A stretch of DNA of 64,000 nucleotides from Bolinopsis microptera (GCF_026151205.1 NC_087080.1:14701337-14765336); one strand, 5' to 3'; numbered from the stretch's first letter, positions 1 through 11,623 are shown. Made by a program: numbers and translations. Notes: generated from the sequence alone by a model not told the origin.

Positions 1-231
1 TAGTACACCGTGCTCACTTCTTTCCCCGATCTGTAGACTGTAGCCTGTGTTTGCAGATGTCGTGATTCATCAGAGCTCACATCGCTATTATTGATGATGT
101 GAGTGCATACTACATCTTACAGTAATTTCAGTTAACATAAACAAAAAACTCATCTCAAGCTATCAATTAACACAAATATAGTATCCACAAAAGTTCGAAA
201 CTATACCACGAGGTTAACTCTGATTAAGATC
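1..231. other. 3' flank of receptor gene, no gene seen
   Basis: No coding signal is seen. This is the downstream flank of the minus-strand receptor gene and probably includes its 3' UTR. A short hairpin-like stretch lies near 80-105. Confidence 0.4.
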
Positions 232-3200
232 TTAAATCTCAGATTCTTTGACCATGGTTTGAGGGCAAATTTCAGATTCGTTTCTGTGTTGCACCTCCTC
301 AGAAAGCACATTAGCAATATCGTCTTCCGTTAGTCGCAGCTCTAAACCTTTGACATCGCTGATATCTTTTGGGACCTCTGCATCTGTATTGATAGTTTGA
401 ATGATAAATTCGGGATCTTGCCCTTCCTGAAGGTGCACCTCGGCAATAACGTCTTGTGTTACTTCCGACTCTAAAAGCCTACCCTTATTTGTACCTTTGT
501 GAATCTCTGGATCTTTGTTGATGGTTTGAGAGATAACTTCAGGATTTTTTCTCTGCTGCACAGATGGATCATGTACCTCAACTATCACGTCACCATCTGT
601 TCTGTTCAACCAAGCACATCCGTCCTCGCCTGTAACTATTGCTGAAGATGATTCTGCTCCTTTATCTCTAGCTTGGTTCTGAAGACAGGTAACTCGAATA
701 TCTAGATCTGCTGTTGTTTTCGGTCCGTCAGCTTCTTTATGTTTTGTACAGAGGACACTACCAGTAGAGCATCCAGGTTCTCCTCTTCGAACTTCTATCT
801 GCTCCATCTCGATAACTTCAGGTTGAGCAGTACTGAGACGTGCGATGATAGTTTGGTGAATGGCTGAGTTGACAATTCTGGCTGAGAGTGATTGAAATAG
901 TGCTTTGAATAATTCTGTGACAAAATCGTCATAAAGGAATGGGTTTATCACAGAATTTATTGGCAGGATGATCATTGAGAATATGCCGTACCATGGAGTT
1001 GCATCAAGAACTTCTAGCGAGTGCAACACACAGATAACGATGAAAGGCACCCAACAACAGAAGTCAGTAGTGATGATGATTGTTATCCTTCTACTCATTT
1101 TTCGGTTTCGGTCACTAATTTGTCGATTGTTCTGCGAATTAGTAAGACCTTTTGAGGACTCTCTGGAGACAATACCTATCAGAATGTAGGATATTGAAAT
1201 GAATAGGAAGCAGACAAAGTTTACGGCGAGTATCGCCCAAACGAAATTTCTCTGGGGGTCGTTGTTGTCGACAAAATACTTAAACAGGCAGACGCCGTCA
1301 TTTCCGTAGAAATCAAGCTTTGTGACCGTATCGGTGTGGTCTGGATATCCTACATCATGGGAGAACATGCCACGGTACATCTTTAGGATCGTTTCCCAAC
1401 TCAGGTTTCTTCCTTTCATCCGTCCATAGTAAGCTTCAAGGACTGCGAGGACTTCTTGTTTGTTTTGGGTTCCGATGAAAAGTTTAAGCTCATCAGCAAA
1501 TTTGTATCCATTTACAAAAAAGTTTTCAAATGAACTAATTATTGGTGTGATAGCAATGGCTGCAGATGTCATGAAGATGCTAAGAACCCCTAGTGCAACC
1601 TTAAGAGATTTTACAATGTTGACTTCGCCTGGGACTCTGAGTGAACCCTGTATTCCATTTAGCCTAATGGTGCTCAGTCCCGCCATAGCAAACAAAGATA
1701 TCTGGGATCCTATGGTACTGACAACACCTATCGTGGAGCACTGGAAGCTAGTCATCCATTCGATTTGACTTTTACAGTAGTCTTTCTTGAAAATAACTGC
1801 GTCATATATTACTATCACCAATAAATAGCAACCTACTAAGAAGTCTCCCAAAGATATCAAGATTATTAGGGATTTGTTAGCCAAGGCAACAGATGTTCTG
1901 CAGTGTTTTAGAGATCCTACGTTCTTTACCATTACGATCAGGTTTGCCACAACAGCTAGCCCCCCTATGATCAATGAGCTTACTTTCAGAGCTAAATTTT
2001 CCAGTATCTGTTTTGAGCACTCCAGATTACATTCGTCAGACATGTCGAAGCAATCGAATTTCCCATTACATGTTTTATCTTTTGAAATGATACGAGCAGA
2101 GTCGCATGTGAAACCATTGGTACATGCCAACTCATCCGATCGGTCGCCGCAATTATCAATCAAGTCACATACTTGAGAATAATTTATGCATGTGACATTA
2201 TTATCGCACACGAAATAGCTATTCGTGAATAAGTTTTCACGTGATTTGGTGAAGAAAACCAGATATTTGTTGTTAGCAATGGTTCCTATCCTATTAGGGT
2301 ATTGATTGGGACAGGCATCGTATTTTGGCAGGTTCTTCAGTGGGCAAGCTGAGTTTTTACATTTTTCTGTGCAGCTAGTAAATACATATTGTTCCCCGTA
2401 CATATGCTCACAATTCTGTGTAGTTTCAGGGAGATGCAACTCTGTTTTCGTGTCCACTCCAAAAAAGTGATGATCTGGAAAGACGAAAAGCTTTTGTGTG
2501 CAGTTATCCTTTTTGAGATTTTTGATACTCCTAAGACCTTTTATGCAAAATGACAGCTGCTTGACAAAGCCATTTCCTTTGCTTGAGACTAAAGTGAAGA
2601 TTTTCAAGGAATTTTGGGATACTGAACACATTTGTTTCTCATTACCACATGTTTCAAGTCCGTCACATAGATCGTTCAATTCGACGTAGCCAGGATCTCC
2701 TGAGGGGCACAGGAGAACGTTTTCGCACGTTTTATTGCTGGTTACTAATCTTCGGGACTTACCTTTTCCACATGTTGGCCAGATTTCCAGTTCATCAATA
2801 CCATTTACACAGTCCTCTATACCGTCGCGTATCCAGGTTAAAGGTAACGTCAATTCGCCTGCTTTAGCTTTTCCAACTTTTCTTTGGCAGGTGTTTTCAG
2901 TTTGAATACGACATATTGAGAGTGTTTCGTCAGATCTGTCAATACAATCCGGAAAGTTATCACACATCACGTGTTTGTGTATATTTACACATGATTTTGA
3001 GATGTCCTGACATTGACTTTCTAGGTGATCATCGCAAATTTGAACATTCTTGTCTTCGTAGCAAATCACATATTTAGAAATAGTTGACTTGTATCCATTT
3101 ATAGTGCACGATCCTCCTTCTCTAGCTTGGTCTGTACAATTTGTTTGATATTTCTTTAGATCCTTGTCTTCACAATACTTATTCTGTTGGTTAATGCTTA

Positions 3201-3890
3201 GTACTCCGCACTTGGTGAAGTTGTGGACCGGTCTATCATGAAAATATAATGTATCGATAAGATATGGTCTACAAGTGCTCTTTGTTTGCTCAGTAGTTGT
3301 GCAGTTGAACTCATCCTCTCCATCATCACACTCATTACGACTACTACATATATATTGAGGAGGTCGGTAATAGTTGAGATTGACAGGTTTATTATAACCT
3401 GTGTATTTACAATACATTCCATAAGTCAGACCATTACAATACGCTTCGTCCTCACAGGTACTAGTTTCACATATATCATTACATATAAAACGTGGATCTA
3501 CTGCTAGTCCACTGCGTAATGTTGTTTTATCTGCACAATTTGTTTCATCCATGTTATTCTCACAGTCTCGTTTACCATCACAAAGCTCCCCATTTCTTCT
3601 CAAAATATTAAGTGACATTATTATAAATCTATCACGCACGCTCCGACACAAATAATTCTCACATAATATATTATCTCTACTACTTATCATGAAACCAGCC
3701 ATCCTCGTGTCACAAGCCTGATAGTAGTAGGGGTCCTCAGAGCACAACGATTGCCGCAAAAAGGACATAGAAGTAGATGTATAGTAAAACTCTTCCGTGT
3801 TGTGACACTTTAACTTCTCTTCGTCTTCTCCTGGGCGAGGGCATTTGTACTTGAGGAACCCGCCATGTTCTTCAATGTAGCATACTGGTT
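232..3890 (-). CDS. Last exon of LDLa-rich rhodopsin-class 7TM receptor (relaxin receptor/LGR-like)
   Basis: The exon is read from an acceptor at 3891-3892 (phase 1) to the stop at 232, giving 1219 codons. The frame is open through the whole exon, so the ATG at 3768 is internal and not the start. The N-terminal ~580 residues are cysteine-rich with several LDL-receptor class A signatures, for example CDGKRDCENNMDETNC, CDDGEDEFNC, CIDRSDE and CGDRSDELAC. The 7TM core covers roughly residues 585-960 counted from the 3768 ATG. Its landmarks are ISLGDFLVGCYLL in TM2, CCWVPFIVICVL in TM6 and LPINSVINPFLYD in TM7, which match the relaxin-receptor, glycoprotein-hormone-receptor and GRL101 group. No leucine-rich repeats were seen. 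The tail holds three degenerate repeats. The protein would be a plasma-membrane receptor with an extracellular N-terminus; its ligand is unknown. Phase-1 entry allows joining to the SRCR and LDLa exons upstream. Confidence 0.88.
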
Positions 3891-4290
3891 CTGAATGATA
3901 TTAATAAAACAAATATTAATAAAACAAATATTTATTTTTACGGCACAATCAAACAATATCAATGATAAATAAATCAGGGGAGGTTTGAAGAGGTTTTCAA
4001 GTGCCGAAGGCCACTGCTTATCTTTAGGATTTGAGAGTGACCTGTGCTTGAAACCCCCTCAACCATCCACTACGTCAATATAATACTTATTATACAATAT
4101 AGAAAAATATAATTATCTAAGCTAAAATTGCTTATTGGTCTAGTTTGGTGACATAGGAGAGCCCAGTTGAATTTTAGTTTAGGTTTATGTTTTAAATCAT
4201 AGTTTGAAAGGTTAGCCATGGTTCATGGCAGAGAGAGATATCATGTGTGCAGAGCCGTACCGGATGTAGAATTTGAGATATAATATAGAT
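3891..4290. other. Intron of receptor gene, no gene seen
   Basis: AT-rich intron sequence between the last receptor exon and the 3' end of the first LINE. A duplicated 19-base AT-rich unit at about 3902-3935 forms part of the region before the acceptor. No further exon was recognised. Confidence 0.5.
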
Positions 4291-4293
4291 TAG

Positions 4294-5363
4294 TTACCAT
4301 ATATTAGGGTCACCTCGATTATGGAGGGATAGCAAGTGCTTTTTAAGGTTAGATTTAATAATACCTGACGAGGCTGATAAGTCTGAATTTTTGGAAGAAC
4401 CCGGGATTATTATTCCATCTACATTAGCATCACATATTTCGAATACATAGGGGATGAGATCATTCCATATTTTCGTAGAGGTGTACAAAAAGTTCTGTTG
4501 GGAGATATCTAACCTCAGTAATGGGACAATCAGACGAAGTTTTTTATTTCTAGGACAGAACTTGAAAAGATCTTTAATCGACTGGGGGACATCAAATTTA
4601 AGAATTTTGAATAGTTCCATAAATGTATGGTACATGTGCAGATTCTCCGGGTTCATAATTTTCTGCTCAGTGAATAGCGGTTTAGTGTGTTCAAGACAGT
4701 AGTTCTTGCTAGCCATATGTTCGTTGAACGTGCACAGGTTAAGTAGTATTCTTTATGATCAAAATTGGGAATGTTACCAAATAGCAGTCTTATGCATCGT
4801 TTTTGAATTGCAAAGATTTTATTCAGCTTATGTTTAGGGATCCCACCCCAGCAACTTATACAATAGCTAAGATGTGACATAAAAAGAGCATTGTATAGTT
4901 TCAAATATTCAGATTTGGGAATGAATTTGCAAATTCTCTTAATCGATACAATACTGGAGTTCAGCTTTAAAGATAAATGATTAAGATGTGGTTCCCAACA
5001 TAGCTGTTCGTCTATTATCACCCCAAGAAACTTTGTACATTGAACTTTTTCTAGCTTTTTGCCATCTATTGAAATCGTTAGATTCCTGTCAAAGGGCCGT
5101 GTTCTAGCACAAGTCTGTGTTGCTCTTGACAAACCTGGCTGAAAATGCATAAAACAACTTTTCCCTGCATTTATATGTAACTTGTTAGACTCCATATAGT
5201 TACTGACTTGTTTCATTACATGATTAGCTTTTTCGAAAGCTTCCTGTGCTGAACGACCTATCACAAAAATATTTGTATCATCAGCAAACAGGACGAATTC
5301 AGCCAAACTTGAGGAGCTCACAATATCATTTATATAAATCAGAAATAGTAGAGGTCCTAACAC
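4294..5363 (-). pseudogene. LINE 1 reverse transcriptase C-terminal part (two overlapping frames)
   Basis: Two minus-strand frames, 4653-5363 and 4294-4716, together match the palm/thumb and C-terminal domain of the LINE at 15377-16801. The first starts in the motif LGPLLFLIYINDI and contains FADDTNIF (near 5280). The second ends with a motif like the GSSKFSDLSS region of the sister element. A frame change lies at about 4700 and another separates this part from the upstream RT frame. Confidence 0.8.
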
Positions 5364-5493
5364 TGACCCCTGGGGTACACCATACTGAACACTTGTCCGA
5401 TTTTTCAGTTTGAAAAGAAGTTACTTGGTTACGGTTTGTTAGATAGCTAGCAAGAGTTTTTAGTGCAATACCTCTTACTCCATAGTGTTCAAG

Positions 5494-7623
5494 TTAATGC
5501 AGGAGTTTATCGTGCTCAATTGTGTCAAATGCTTTACTTAGATCAATAAATATTCCAATTACATGATTTTTCTGTTCAATCGCATCAAGTATTTTATTGA
5601 CAGAATAGTTTACGGCATGAGATGTTGAGTGTTGTTTTCTAAAACCAAATTGTCGATCATAAATCACGTTCATAGCACTGAGGTAATTATATAACCTATT
5701 ATTAATTATTTTTTCAAGTATTTTGCCAAATATCGGTAATGTAGAAACAGGTCGATAGTTATCAAGGCATCGTGAGTCTCCTTTTTTATAAATTGGTGTA
5801 ATAGAGCCCGTTTTAAGCTTGTTTGGAAAGACCCCATTGTCCAAGAACCAATTAAAGAATCTAGAGATATGACCAGACATATAATTTACACTCTTTTTCA
5901 AGACTTTAACAGAGATATCACTTGCCTTCCCATTTTCAAGGCTACCAATAATTTTACTTATCTCTTCCTCGTCACAGGGGCTGAGAAAAAAAGAGTTCAC
6001 TATTCTTTCTCTGCCCTTGAGGTATTGTTTAAACTTCGTTTTATTGAAATTGCCATCAGTTACCGTAAGAGATGGTACAGAAGATTGAACTTTTGAATTA
6101 AGATTACGAGCAATAGACGAGAAGTAGATGTTAAATCCGTTGGCAATCTCACGGCGTTCAGTTACAATTCTACCATCAATTAAGAATGATGCTTTTATAT
6201 CTTTTTTAGATTTACCTCTGAGTTCGTTAATCAATTCCCAGGTTTTTTTAATATTTCCTTTAGCAAGTTCAAATTTTTTCCCATAGTGGGCTTTTTTCGC
6301 AGATTTTATAGCTTTGTTTAAGATAGAACGATACTCCTTATACTTAAGATATAAAGTTTCCTCACCTAATGGGTTGATTTTGGTACACGAAGCCTTCCAT
6401 CGCTTGTAGTGAAAGCCTTTAGTAAACACAGATTTAATTAACGCAGAAGTGATCCATGGATTCATCAATCTATTGCGTTTTGATTGAAAACCAGCAGTAC
6501 AGTCCACTTTGAAATTCAGTTCGATTTTTTCGTGGACAGTTTCGACAAATTTTTCAAAACCTTCCTCATTATACGAAAAGTTCGATTGGTAGATATCCTT
6601 TCCGATATCATTAAGGAAGCTTTCTATATTAGACTCACAGTAATCATACTTAGGTTTAAGTTTGGCATTATTTGAACTCTCTTTAATATTACACGATATG
6701 AAACAGAAGATTGGGTTATGATGGGAAATCTTGGATTCAAGAATTCCAGATCCTAAGACACGCTCAGTAGAGTTCACTAAAATATTATCAATTAAGCTTT
6801 CGTTGCAACCCGGCTTGGCATGGGTGGCAATCGATATCAAAGGGATTAAATTGTTACTGTAGATAGTTTGTTCAAATTCAGCTATGTTTCGTCCCTGGGC
6901 CAAAAGATCAACATTGAAGTCACCTGTCAAGGCTACATTATTAGACGGTAGGAATTTCATCAACACATCAAGCTCAGCAAGTGCATCTTGAATATCACCA
7001 CTAGGGGGCCTGTAAACAACACCAGCAATCTGTGGAACCTCTGTGGTAGTGATCTCAACAAAAAGTGTTTCAAGATTGTCAGAGCATTTACATAACTTTT
7101 CGATTCGGCTGTATTGGTACTGATTGTCAATATATATACCTCTAAATCTTTCTGTGGACTGACTTCCACCACGTTGTACAATACACCGTTTTATATTCAT
7201 AGAAAATATTTTCAGGCCTTCTCTCCTGAGATGAACAACATCATTGACCAATGGTGTGCCATCACGTGAGAATCTACCATACTTAGAGGGCATACATCCG
7301 TTAACAGAACCTAGTACAGAGTTATCTATAATTAACATGTTTTTCCTATTATAAACCATGTCGACAATTAAACTGTTTAACTCCCTTATACGTGAGTTAA
7401 CAAACTGTGATTTGGTGGGCAAGAGTAAACTAATATGAACTTTACTATTAGGATAAAATTGCTGAATTTCACAACATTTCTTCTTAAGCTTAGCAATAAG
7501 TGTTCTAGTGGATGGTCTGTTGGAATCATCTCGAATATCATTGATTCCCGTATGTATAACAATGTTCCGAAAAGGGCCTATGTCTTTGGGAGCAGGAATA
7601 TCGTCGATTTTAGCAGCCCACAT
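5494..7623 (-). pseudogene. LINE 1 SGNH-endonuclease-RT frame
   Basis: A frame of 709 codons. Residues 1-145 are an SGNH/GDSL-like hydrolase domain: HTGINDIRDD matches the block with the conserved G-x-N, and NDVVHLRREG carries the D-x-x-H pair. The block I serine is not seen; the upstream frame reads LIGDL. The endonuclease begins abruptly in its middle (RGIYIDNQ, then GDFNVDLL) and lacks the N-terminal half with its first catalytic residues, which suggests an internal deletion. The linker and the first RT motifs (ITPIYKKGD, NYRPVSTLP, GFRKQHST, IFIDLSKAFDTI) follow up to the break at 5494. Esterase domains in ORF1 of CR1-like elements are established; their exact role is not. Confidence 0.85.
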
Positions 7624-7724
7624 TCGCTTACCAGGAACCCATTTTCCTAGAGTTCCAACATCTTAACCAAATTTAATGTACTTAAGTCTCCAATTAACAC
7701 TGTGCTATTTTTGTAGAAAGGCGC

Positions 7725-8247
7725 AATATGCCTAAAGGTAAAGCTGTACCTCACAGAAGTGAGGTACACTTACAGCTCTCTTCAGATTCCTCGCCATCTT
7801 CTTCATTAGCGAGGGGTTCAATACCATGGTTCCAGATTTCCTGAGACATTCTGGACATCACATATACACTTCCATCTTTGAGCTTTAAGGACTTTTCAGT
7901 CGACTTATGTGTGAACTTTATTGTGCGTTCTTCACCAAGGGACACGTGACTATTATCGATTCTGGGTCAATAAGAACCTCATTGTCGCAGTGTTGGGGGA
8001 TATGGCTACTGTTGCCTGTATATCTTGTAACAAGGCAAGAGTTCAACCAGCTCCTCCTGTTAGGGAGAGAGGGGCGCACACAGTCCAAAAGATCTTGTAT
8101 CTCCGGTGGAGTTTCCTTTGCCTGATGATAGGCTCCTGTGTACCAGTATCCATGTTCACCAAAGTAAACAACATCCCTGCTGCCACCAACCGAAGAAAAA
8201 TCCGCACTATTGTCCTCCATATAAGCTATAGCAACAATATTTCTCAA
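7725..8247 (-). pseudogene. AlkB-like 2OG-Fe(II) dioxygenase domain in LINE 1
   Basis: Three overlapping frames together show the AlkB core. The 7918-8247 frame has a YWYTG strand, a WLNSCLVTRY strand and HCDNE (near 7978-7992), the H-x-D iron ligands. The 7751-7945 frame continues with the second half of the barrel and a distal histidine in WNHGI (near 7825). A third frame at about 7725-7752 has RYSFTFR, which fits the R-x5-R motif that binds 2-oxoglutarate in AlkB proteins, and runs on into the first strand of the SGNH domain. Every core motif is therefore present, but in broken frames. AlkB proteins demethylate nucleic-acid bases; a role on the element's RNA or cDNA is inference. Confidence 0.75.
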
Positions 8248-8324
8248 TTCTCAACAATACATTTTGAAGCTGACACCCTTGAGAGGGCGTAATCTAATGA
8301 TCGATACTGTTACACGGACCTTGA

Positions 8325-8415
8325 CTTGGACGTACTTTAAGTTTATTTGAACGGACATTAAAATGAACGCTATTGGGTTCCTATAGGGCTCCGTTCAAAT
8401 AAAGTCCGATAATTA
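8325..8415. mobile_element. Short inverted-repeat element fragment (GTCCGTTCAAATAAAGTCCG family)
   Basis: Paired motifs, TTATTTGAACGGACATTAAA on one side and GTTCAAATAAAGTCCGATAA on the other, fold around a short centre. They match the ends of the transposon at 8983-10136. It is a small non-autonomous or truncated relative. Confidence 0.6.
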
Positions 8416-8452
8416 TGCCATGACGATTTTTATGAATAATACTACGATGTAC

Positions 8453-8965
8453 CTTTGCATCGCAGCCAGATATTTTCTCTGAGTTCTCTGTGATCACAGA
8501 TCCAGGGTATTTCGAAGCTAGCCCTACAGTCCGAGATGTTCTTATCACCTTCGTCACACTCCACAAAGTCAGAAGACATTACAGAAGGTACATCGTTCAA
8601 ATATAACCAACTCCTGTAACATTGATTAAGTAAATCTATCACACTTTCAAAATCAAATCGTTGAAGCTTTCCTAAAATTTCTGATATACATAATAACTTA
8701 ACTAAATTAACGTACTTGGAAACAAATTTGTAGCTCGGTCCACTTCCAAAATCTCCCTCTTTAACAGTGTATCCAATGTTCTGACAGAATAGACGAACTG
8801 TCTGTGTGTTTAAATGATTATAATAACCGCCACATACTGTCCCTGTCCTCTCCTCTCCAGTTTGTTTGTGAACGAGTGTAACATACAACAGTCCCTCATC
8901 TCCTGACGGAGTTACAGTTCCGTTATCATGTTGTCGAACTAGAGTCGCGTCCTTAAACTCCCAAT
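8453..8965 (-). CDS. SRCR-domain exon of the receptor gene
   Basis: A 513-nt exon (171 codons) bounded by a CAG acceptor at 8966-8968 and a GTACAT donor at 8451-8452, both phase 1. The translation begins with a strand like RLVGG (ATLVRQHDNG), then GTVCGGYYN, VRLFCQNIGY and, after a long insertion, DFVECDEGDKNISDCRA and NIWLRC. This is the order of a scavenger-receptor cysteine-rich domain. The insertion of about 50 residues in the middle is unusual. SRCR domains bind protein or carbohydrate ligands outside the cell. Phase 1-1 symmetry lets it splice in frame between the LDLa exons and the 7TM exon, so I assign it to the same gene; transcript evidence is lacking. Confidence 0.75.
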
Positions 8966-8982
8966 CTGAAACAATTCATGAT

Positions 8983-10136
8983 TACCTTATCGGACCTTAT
9001 TTGGACGGACATTACTTGAACAATGGAGGCCCTAGCGTTCACCTTAATGTCCGTTCAAATAAAGTCCGTTCAATTTATGTCCGTCCAAGTTAAAGTCCGT
9101 TGAATTTTTTTCAAAAATGTTTCCATTTCGAACTTTTTGTCCAGAATATGACAACTTTTAATTTCAGTAAATTTCAATAGCTATCATTAGACTAAACTAT
9201 ATCGTTGAATCAATGAAAACAAGTAATTATATGTACTTTAAAGATCTAAATTGTAAATATCACATTAGATGGCATGACCACTATCTTGATCTAAATTTTT
9301 TTGCTCATGCAGTTGATCTACGAGGGAAAAACAAAGCAATCACTACTTATTCCTAAATATACATTTCCGAACGACTTTGAGGTTATTTTTAACGAGAAAC
9401 ATTGGGTAAATGAATCTACAACAATACATTTTATCAAGAACATCATAGTGTCGTATGTTAATGACGAAAAGGTTCTCCTTGGTCTGCCGGAGGCACAGAA
9501 AAATTTGTTAGTATATGATGTTTTCAGGGCCGGTCACTTGACGGAAAAAAGTCAACAAAATTATGGCAGTCAACAACATAGTCCATGAGCTAGTCCCCGC
9601 CAACATGAAAAACTTGTTTCCCATTTCATCCTCTAGATATTACGATAAATCGTGTTGCCAAAGACATTTTCCGACGTTGTTATAGTTCATATTACTCAGC
9701 GAGGTAAAGAAACAGATAAGTGCTGGGAAATTTCCACGTGATGTTAAGGTTAACCTAAAGTTGTCAAAGATAAAACCACTTCACGCCGAATGGGTGGTAA
9801 AAGTTTACACTGAAATGCAGGACTGAGGTAGTTTGATAAAAAAAAAAGTTTCCAAAAAGCGGGTATTACTGATGCTTTAAGCATGGAATATTTTATGCCC
9901 GAAAACCCATTTGATGAAGATGATATGGAATATTAGACAATAATCATGTTGATGTAAATATATTTTAACATGTTTACAGCTGATTAAAGACTGCTCTTCT
10001 TGCTTACTGTATGAAAAATATATTTATAAATCATCTGCTAAAATTTAAAAAACGTTAAAAAAATGAAAAAAAATTTCAATTTTTGATGGTTTTGATTGTT
10101 CAAGTAATGTCCGTCGAAATAAGGTCCGATAAGGTA
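8983..10136 (+). mobile_element. TA-flanked DNA transposon with pogo-like DDE transposase remnant
   Basis: Inverted ends, TACCTTATCGGACCTTATTT on the left and AAATAAGGTCCGATAAGGTA on the right, with TA at each outer edge as expected for Tc1/mariner/pogo-type insertion. Inside is the C-terminal part of a DDE transposase. Subterminal copies of GTCCGTTCAA-type motifs follow the left end (8996-9105). The left end lies only 14 bases upstream of the SRCR exon acceptor. Confidence 0.75.
9301..9936 (+). pseudogene. DDE transposase C-terminal remnant, copy 1
   Basis: The frame holds VYDVFRAGHLTEKV-like and VPANM motifs of the DDE_1 (pogo/Tigger-like) superfamily, then after a stop VKKQISAGKF, KPLHAEWVVKVY and FQKAGITDAL, which belong to the C-terminal end of such transposases. 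Copy 1 has six A's where the later copies have five, which breaks the frame at about 9550. The first part of the catalytic domain is absent, so no active enzyme is encoded. Confidence 0.7.
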
Positions 10137-10250
10137 GTGGAAAACTATGGAAAACTATCATGTTTGATTAAACGTTTTAAAGTTAAAAGTTAATGGCAAA
10201 CTCAAAAGTATTTAATGTCAAATTCAAAAAAGAGTTTATTAAAACTCAAC

Positions 10251-10376
10251 CTGTGCAATTTTCTTCATCTGACCCATCTTCACAATCTGGATCTCCGCCG
10301 TCACAAACAAATGATTCCCAAATACATTGCTCTTGATCCGCGCACTTTACAAATCCTGTGTCACATTCGGCGGCCA
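10251..10376 (-). CDS. LDLa exon, copy 1 (most 3')
   Basis: A 126-nt exon, phase 1 at both sides: acceptor TTTCACCAG just above 10376 and donor CACAG/GTTGAG at 10251. It encodes one LDL-receptor class A module with six cysteines and the calcium-binding end motif [11 protein letters not shown]. This copy alone has tryptophan in the QCIWES motif where the others have arginine. Confidence 0.8.
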
Positions 10377-10389
10377 CTGGTGAAAGTAA

Positions 10390-11010
10390 TCGGTATTAAC
10401 AGACTTCTGAGTAGTTGATGTTAATAGACTTATAGTTATGAGTATGTAGTTGATATTTATAGACTTTTAGTTATGAGTATGTAGTTGATACTTATAGACT
10501 TCTGAGTAGTTGAGATTAATAAACTTTTAGTTATGAGTATGTAGTTGATATTTATACACTTCTGAAATATGAGTAGTAGATATTGATAGACTTTTAGTTA
10601 TGAATATTAAGTTGATATCAATAGACTTTTAGTTATGAGTATGTAGTTGATATTTATAAACTTCTGAGTAGTTGATATTAAAAGACTTTTAGTTATGAAT
10701 ATTAAGTTGATATCAATAGACTTTTAGTTATGAGTATGTAGTTGATATTTATAAACTTCTGAGTAGTTGATATTAAAAGACTTTTAGTTATGAATATTAA
10801 GTTGATATCAATAGACTTTTAGTTATGAGTATGTAGTTGATATTTATACACTTCTGAAATATGAGTAGTTGATATTGATAGACTTTTAGTTATGAATATT
10901 AAGTTGATATCAATAGACTTTTAGTTATGAGTATGTAGTTGATATTTATAAACTTCTGAGTAGTTGATATTAAAAGACTTTTAGTTATGAGTATGTAGTT
11001 GATAGCAGTA
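10390..11010. repeat. AT-rich minisatellite beside LDLa exon 1
   Basis: Alternating units based on TTTAGTTATGAGTATGTAGT and on CTGAGTAGTTGATATTAAAA, about 24-40 bp each. Similar tracts follow every LDLa exon copy: 11770-12040, 18061-18572, 19335-19608, 20810-21083, 22290-22895 and 23560-23880. Tract length varies between units. Confidence 0.85.
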
Positions 11011-11623
11011 CGGAAGTCTTTATTGAATGCGTAAAGTTTTTTGTCGCACTTTAGTTCGTGTCGCACTACAGTCCAGGTAGCGTACTTTAGTGCGACAGTG
11101 TCGATCTTGAAGGTTTCGCACTGGGGTATGTTTCGCACTAGGGTACGTGTCGCACTACAGTACGGGAACCTTCAAAATACATGTGTAAATCGTCTTCAGC
11201 TGATGTCATCAGTCATATAGTGTATCAGATGACTTTAATCGTGAGAGGTTTTAATTTAAGTATAGCATCTGATCAACCGACGTAAAGATCACTTATTATC
11301 ATCGCACCACATGAATACATAGCTAGAACAACTTATATGGGTGGGGCGAGACTCTGGAGTTTGGGATACCAATGGGAATTGGCCATTGTGAAACATGGCC
11401 AACAGTGCAGGACAAAATTTAAAAAACGTAAAAAAATGAAAACAAATTTCAATTTTTGATGGTTTTGATTGTTCAAGTAATGTCCGTCGAAATAAGGTCC
11501 GATAAGGTAGTGGAAAACTATGGAAAACTATCATGTTTGATTAAACGTTTTAAAGTTAAAAGTTAATGGCAAACTCAAAAGTATTTAATGTCAAATTCAA
11601 AAAAGAGTTTATTAAAACTCAAC

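Larger units (their letters stand above)
4270..8290 (-). mobile_element. LINE 1: non-LTR retrotransposon encoding AlkB-like, SGNH, endonuclease remnant and RT
   Basis: A degenerate CR1/L2-like LINE in the same orientation as the receptor gene, lying in its intron. From 5' to 3' it holds an AlkB-like dioxygenase domain (about 7725-8247), an SGNH-hydrolase domain (about 7200-7720), the C-terminal half of an APE-type endonuclease (GVVYRPPSG and GDFNVDLL near 6890-7020), a linker, and a reverse transcriptase (5494 down to about 4650) with the box FADD. A C-terminal domain runs to 4294. Breaks occur near 7930, 7750, 7650, 5370-5490 and 4700, so this copy is dead as read. The 5' end appears truncated near 8290; the 3' end is approximate. 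Confidence 0.85.

Noticed and set aside
7918-8247. Initially considered a further SRCR-type receptor exon
   Set aside because: The order YWYTG, WLNSCLVTRY, HCDNE, WNHGI and RYSFTFR fits AlkB, and it continues into the SGNH part of the LINE.
10215-10418. 67-codon plus-strand frame repeated seven times in the array
   Set aside because: It is the antisense shadow of the LDLa exon, whose minus-strand reading has splice sites and the six-cysteine pattern.
11289-11534. 81-codon minus-strand frame repeated at 18857, 23082 and 24163
   Set aside because: It runs through spacer and transposon-end sequence of the array and shows no domain; the recurrence only reflects the repeat.
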